Of a stretch of DNA of 7,549 nt, positions 5,650 to 7,549 are shown piece after piece (the first letter of the stretch is position 1; each line of letters opens with the position of its first letter). The notes beneath the pieces were generated by a model, which searched no databases, had not been told where the DNA came from, and saw only the letters and a list, made by a program, of their open reading frames with translations. Made by a program: the position numbers and the translations under genes. Origin of the DNA: Oscillospiraceae bacterium (GTDB taxonomy: Bacteria; Bacillota; Clostridia; Oscillospirales; Oscillospiraceae); contig JAEDJR010000096.1 of the NCBI GenBank assembly GCA_016296235.1, forward strand, positions 1 to 7,549, in the 5' to 3' direction.

Positions 5650-6438
5650 TCAGCGCTCCGGCTCCATGGCGTCATGGAGGGTATCCGTGACGGCGTCGCG
5701 GAAGATGCTTCCGGCCTGGGTATGGACCGTCTGCATGGAGGCGGCAGCCATATTCACCGGCACATTGCCGCTCATGGAGACATCCAGATCGAAAATCAGC
5801 TTGACCTCCTTGTCGGAGTCATCGCTGCCCCGCTTGAGCAGCCCGGGGCCCACATGGAGCTTCATGCGGCAGCCGCCGGGGATGGCCGCGTCCACATCCT
5901 GGGTACAGCGGGTAAAGGCCCGCTCCGGCACATCCTCCGAGGCCAGCAGTCCCAGATAGGCCGGCTCCAGCATCTCCTTCCAGGGCGTATCCTCCAGATC
6001 CAGATCCCGCCGGGAAAAGGCGTTGAGATACCGCAGCCCCACCCGTTCAAAATAGGCTGGCTGGTAGAGCTTGATGAAGCTGGCCAGAGGCTTGTCCATC
6101 ATCTTGGCAAACTCCTCCCAGCGGGTATAGCGGCTGCAGGTCAGGGAGATGAAATCCTGGGTCAGATTGATGCGGAAGCGCCCGTCAGCCGTGGAAAACT
6201 GGTGATTGGTCACCGGCTTCTGCGGTTCGATTTTCGGCTGCTGACCGGGAACGGCCGTCACCTTGGCCGGGATCTGATCCTGACGCAGCTGATACCGGGG
6301 AAAAACGCCGCGGATGGCGTCCTGGAAGTCCGCCGGCTCCCGGGCGGCAATGGACAAAATGGTGGGGAAGCGCAGCTGACAGATGACCTCCACCAGCTGG
6401 TTGTTTCTATAAATACAGCGTTCCTCCTGGGAAAACAT
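5650..6438 (-). CDS. TIGR04255 family protein of unknown function
   Basis: The 262-residue protein has the two marks I associate with the sporadically distributed TIGR04255 family: NNQLVEVICQLRF near the N-terminus (12-24) and ERVGLRYLNAF in the middle (131-141). The C-terminus ends with the family-like FRDAVTDTLHDAM. There is no signal peptide or membrane segment, so it is probably cytoplasmic. The open frame runs back to 6525, but that would cover the promoter and part of the gdhA terminator hairpin. The ATG at 6438 follows AGAGG by 8 nt and starts just before the conserved region. No catalytic motif is visible and no function is established for the family. The moxR operon follows after 82 nt on the same strand, but with its own promoter, so a shared job is only a possibility. 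Confidence 0.82.
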   Translation of the reverse strand: MFSQEERCIYRNNQLVEVICQLRFPTILSIAAREPADFQDAIRGVFPRYQLRQDQIPAKVTAVPGQQPKIEPQKPVTNHQFSTADGRFRINLTQDFISLTCSRYTRWEEFAKMMDKPLASFIKLYQPAYFERVGLRYLNAFSRRDLDLEDTPWKEMLEPAYLGLLASEDVPERAFTRCTQDVDAAIPGGCRMKLHVGPGLLKRGSDDSDKEVKLIFDLDVSMSGNVPVNMAAASMQTVHTQAGSIFRDAVTDTLHDAMEPER

Positions 6439-6471
6439 GGCATACACCTCTGTCTGTGAATTTTCCCCTCT

Positions 6472-6500
6472 ATTATAATGCATACTGAACAAAGCCGCAA
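6472..6500 (-). promoter_or_regulatory. Promoter of the TIGR04255 gene
   Basis: On the minus strand a perfect TATAAT (6477-6472) lies 17 bp after TTGCGG (6500-6495), a partial -35 match. It sits between the gdhA terminator and the ribosome site, so transcription would start near 6465, and it argues against the longer reading frame start at 6525. Confidence 0.75.
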
Positions 6501-6507
6501 GTATGGA

Positions 6508-6540
6508 AACCCCCGGACTGCTCAAAGCAGCCCGGGGGTT
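6508..6540 (-). terminator. Intrinsic terminator of gdhA
   Basis: A 15-bp stem with a single G-T pair (6540-6526 with 6522-6508) closes a 3-nt loop, beginning AACCCCCGG and ending CCGGGGGTT, 25 nt after the gdhA stop. The T run is short (TTT then CC), so the hairpin is strong but release may be less complete than for a long U-tract. Confidence 0.8.
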
Positions 6541-6565
6541 CTTGATATTGGGGGAAGATTTCAGC

Positions 6566-7549
6566 TTAGAACACGCCCTGCTCCATCATGGCCGTAGCGA
6601 CCTTCTTGAAGCCCGCGATGTTGGCGCCGGCCACCAGGTTGTAGCCCAGGCCGTACTCCTCGGCGGCTTCCACGGACATGTCGTGGATGTTCTTCATGAT
6701 GCTCTTCAGCTGGGCGTCCACCTCTTCGGCGGTCCAGTGCAGGCGCTCGGAGTTCTGGCTCATTTCCAGAGCGGAGACAGCCACGCCGCCGGCGTTGACG
6801 GCCTTGGAGGGCGCGACAACCATGTTCTCCTGCTTCATCAGGTAGAACAGCGCGTCGTTGGTGGTGGGCATGTTGGCCACTTCGATGTAATACTTAATGC
6901 CGTTGGCGACAATCTTCTCCGCCCAGGGCATGGTCACATCGTTCTGGGTGGCGGAAGGCATGATGACGTCCACCTTGCGGCCCCAGGGCTTTTCCTTGGG
7001 GAAGAACTCGCAGCCGAACTTGTCGGCGTAGTCCTGCACCTTGTCGCGGCCGGAGTTGCGCATGGTCACCAGGTAGTTGACCTTCTCATCGGTGGAGACA
7101 CCGTCGGGATCGTAGATATAGCCGTCGGGGCCGGACAGCGTGACGACCTTGGCGCCCAGCTCCTTGGCCTTCTTGCAGATACCCCAGGCCACGTTGCCGA
7201 AGCCGGAGATGGCGATGGTCTTGCCCTCGATGGTGTCGTTCTCGTGCTTGAGGACCTCGTTGAGGTAGTACACCGCGCCGTAGCCGGTGGCCTCGGGACG
7301 GATCAGGGAGCCGCCGTAGGTCATGCCCTTGCCGGTGAGGACGCCGTTTTCGAAGTTGCCCTTCAGGCGGCGGTACTGGCCGAACAGATAGCCGATCTCG
7401 CGGCCGCCCACGCCGATATCACCGGCGGGAACGTCGATGTCGGGCCCGATGTAGCGGTACAGAGCATTCATGAAGCTCTGGCAGAAGCGCATGATTTCGG
7501 CGTCGGACTTGCCTCTGGGGTCGAAGTCGGAGCCGCCCTTGCCGCCGCC
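6566..7549 (-). CDS. gdhA: Glutamate dehydrogenase, C-terminal 327 residues (N-terminus cut by window edge)
   Basis: The enzyme interconverts glutamate with 2-oxoglutarate and ammonia in the cytoplasm. The frame is open to base 7549; about 120 N-terminal residues of a usual ~450 are outside. The fragment opens with GGGKGGSDFDP, holding the catalytic lysine (Lys4 here, Lys125 in C. symbiosum numbering), and VPAGDIGVG holds the catalytic aspartate (residue 44, equal to Asp165). The Rossmann motif is SGFGNVAWG (115-123). Residues Phe117, Pro141 and Asp142 line up with Phe238, Pro262 and Asp263 of the C. symbiosum enzyme, which favour NAD, so an NAD-linked enzyme is inferred. Strong family hallmarks such as YYIEVANMPTT and VVAPSKAVNAGG are present and no disruption is seen. 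It ends at TAA 6568-6566 before a hairpin terminator. Confidence 0.96.
   Translation of the reverse strand, partial: GGGKGGSDFDPRGKSDAEIMRFCQSFMNALYRYIGPDIDVPAGDIGVGGREIGYLFGQYRRLKGNFENGVLTGKGMTYGGSLIRPEATGYGAVYYLNEVLKHENDTIEGKTIAISGFGNVAWGICKKAKELGAKVVTLSGPDGYIYDPDGVSTDEKVNYLVTMRNSGRDKVQDYADKFGCEFFPKEKPWGRKVDVIMPSATQNDVTMPWAEKIVANGIKYYIEVANMPTTNDALFYLMKQENMVVAPSKAVNAGGVAVSALEMSQNSERLHWTAEEVDAQLKSIMKNIHDMSVEAAEEYGLGYNLVAGANIAGFKKVATAMMEQGVF

Noticed and set aside
3696..5690. 664-codon open frame on the plus strand, antisense to the DUF58 and moxR genes
   Set aside because: It has a composition rich in Gln, His, Arg and Pro with no recognisable domain, no ribosome site, and covers two well-supported genes on the other strand. 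Long antisense frames are expected in GC-rich coding DNA.
6439..6525. N-terminal extension of the TIGR04255 gene to the ATG at 6525
   Set aside because: The extension would be translated from inside the gdhA terminator and across a clear TATAAT promoter; the ATG at 6438 has a ribosome site and directly precedes the conserved domain.

Overview
The window looks like a stretch of a GC-rich Clostridia chromosome, most likely Oscillospiraceae or a near relative. The evidence is an S-box (SAM-I) riboswitch before metK, a glutamate dehydrogenase that closely resembles the Clostridium symbiosum enzyme, Bacillota-style ribosome binding sites and promoters, and a nested palindromic intergenic repeat of a type I recall as common in that family. 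The species cannot be named from sequence reading alone. Everything here looks chromosomal; no prophage, transposase, CRISPR array or tRNA was seen.

Left edge (1-415): the first 36 codons of metK (S-adenosylmethionine synthetase) lie on the minus strand. They are preceded by a complete SAM-I riboswitch with its own intrinsic terminator and a near-consensus promoter, so the gene should be shut off by its own product. A divergent promoter serves the next gene on the plus strand.

416-1580: a rhomboid-fold membrane protein with a C-terminal Cys/His-rich zinc-finger-like tail and no recognisable catalytic Ser/His pair, so probably a pseudoprotease. It is followed by a roughly 246-bp repeat element with perfect 12-bp outer inverted repeats and about 55-bp inner inverted arms. 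A strong bidirectional terminator then separates it from the convergent operon.

1579-5567 (minus strand): a tight three-gene operon, moxR-type AAA+ ATPase, then DUF58 membrane protein, then membrane-anchored transglutaminase-like protein. The junctions are 3 nt apart and a 4-nt ATGA overlap. This is a widely conserved gene set. The ATPase is thought to act as a chaperone on its partners and the transglutaminase domain is predicted to act outside the membrane, but no substrate is known.

5650-6438 (minus strand): a TIGR04255-family protein of unknown function with its own promoter, upstream of and in the same direction as the moxR operon. The right edge (6566-7549) is the C-terminal three quarters of glutamate dehydrogenase. 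It carries the residues associated with NAD rather than NADP use in C. symbiosum and ends in a hairpin terminator. Apart from the rhomboid-like gene, every gene is on the minus strand.
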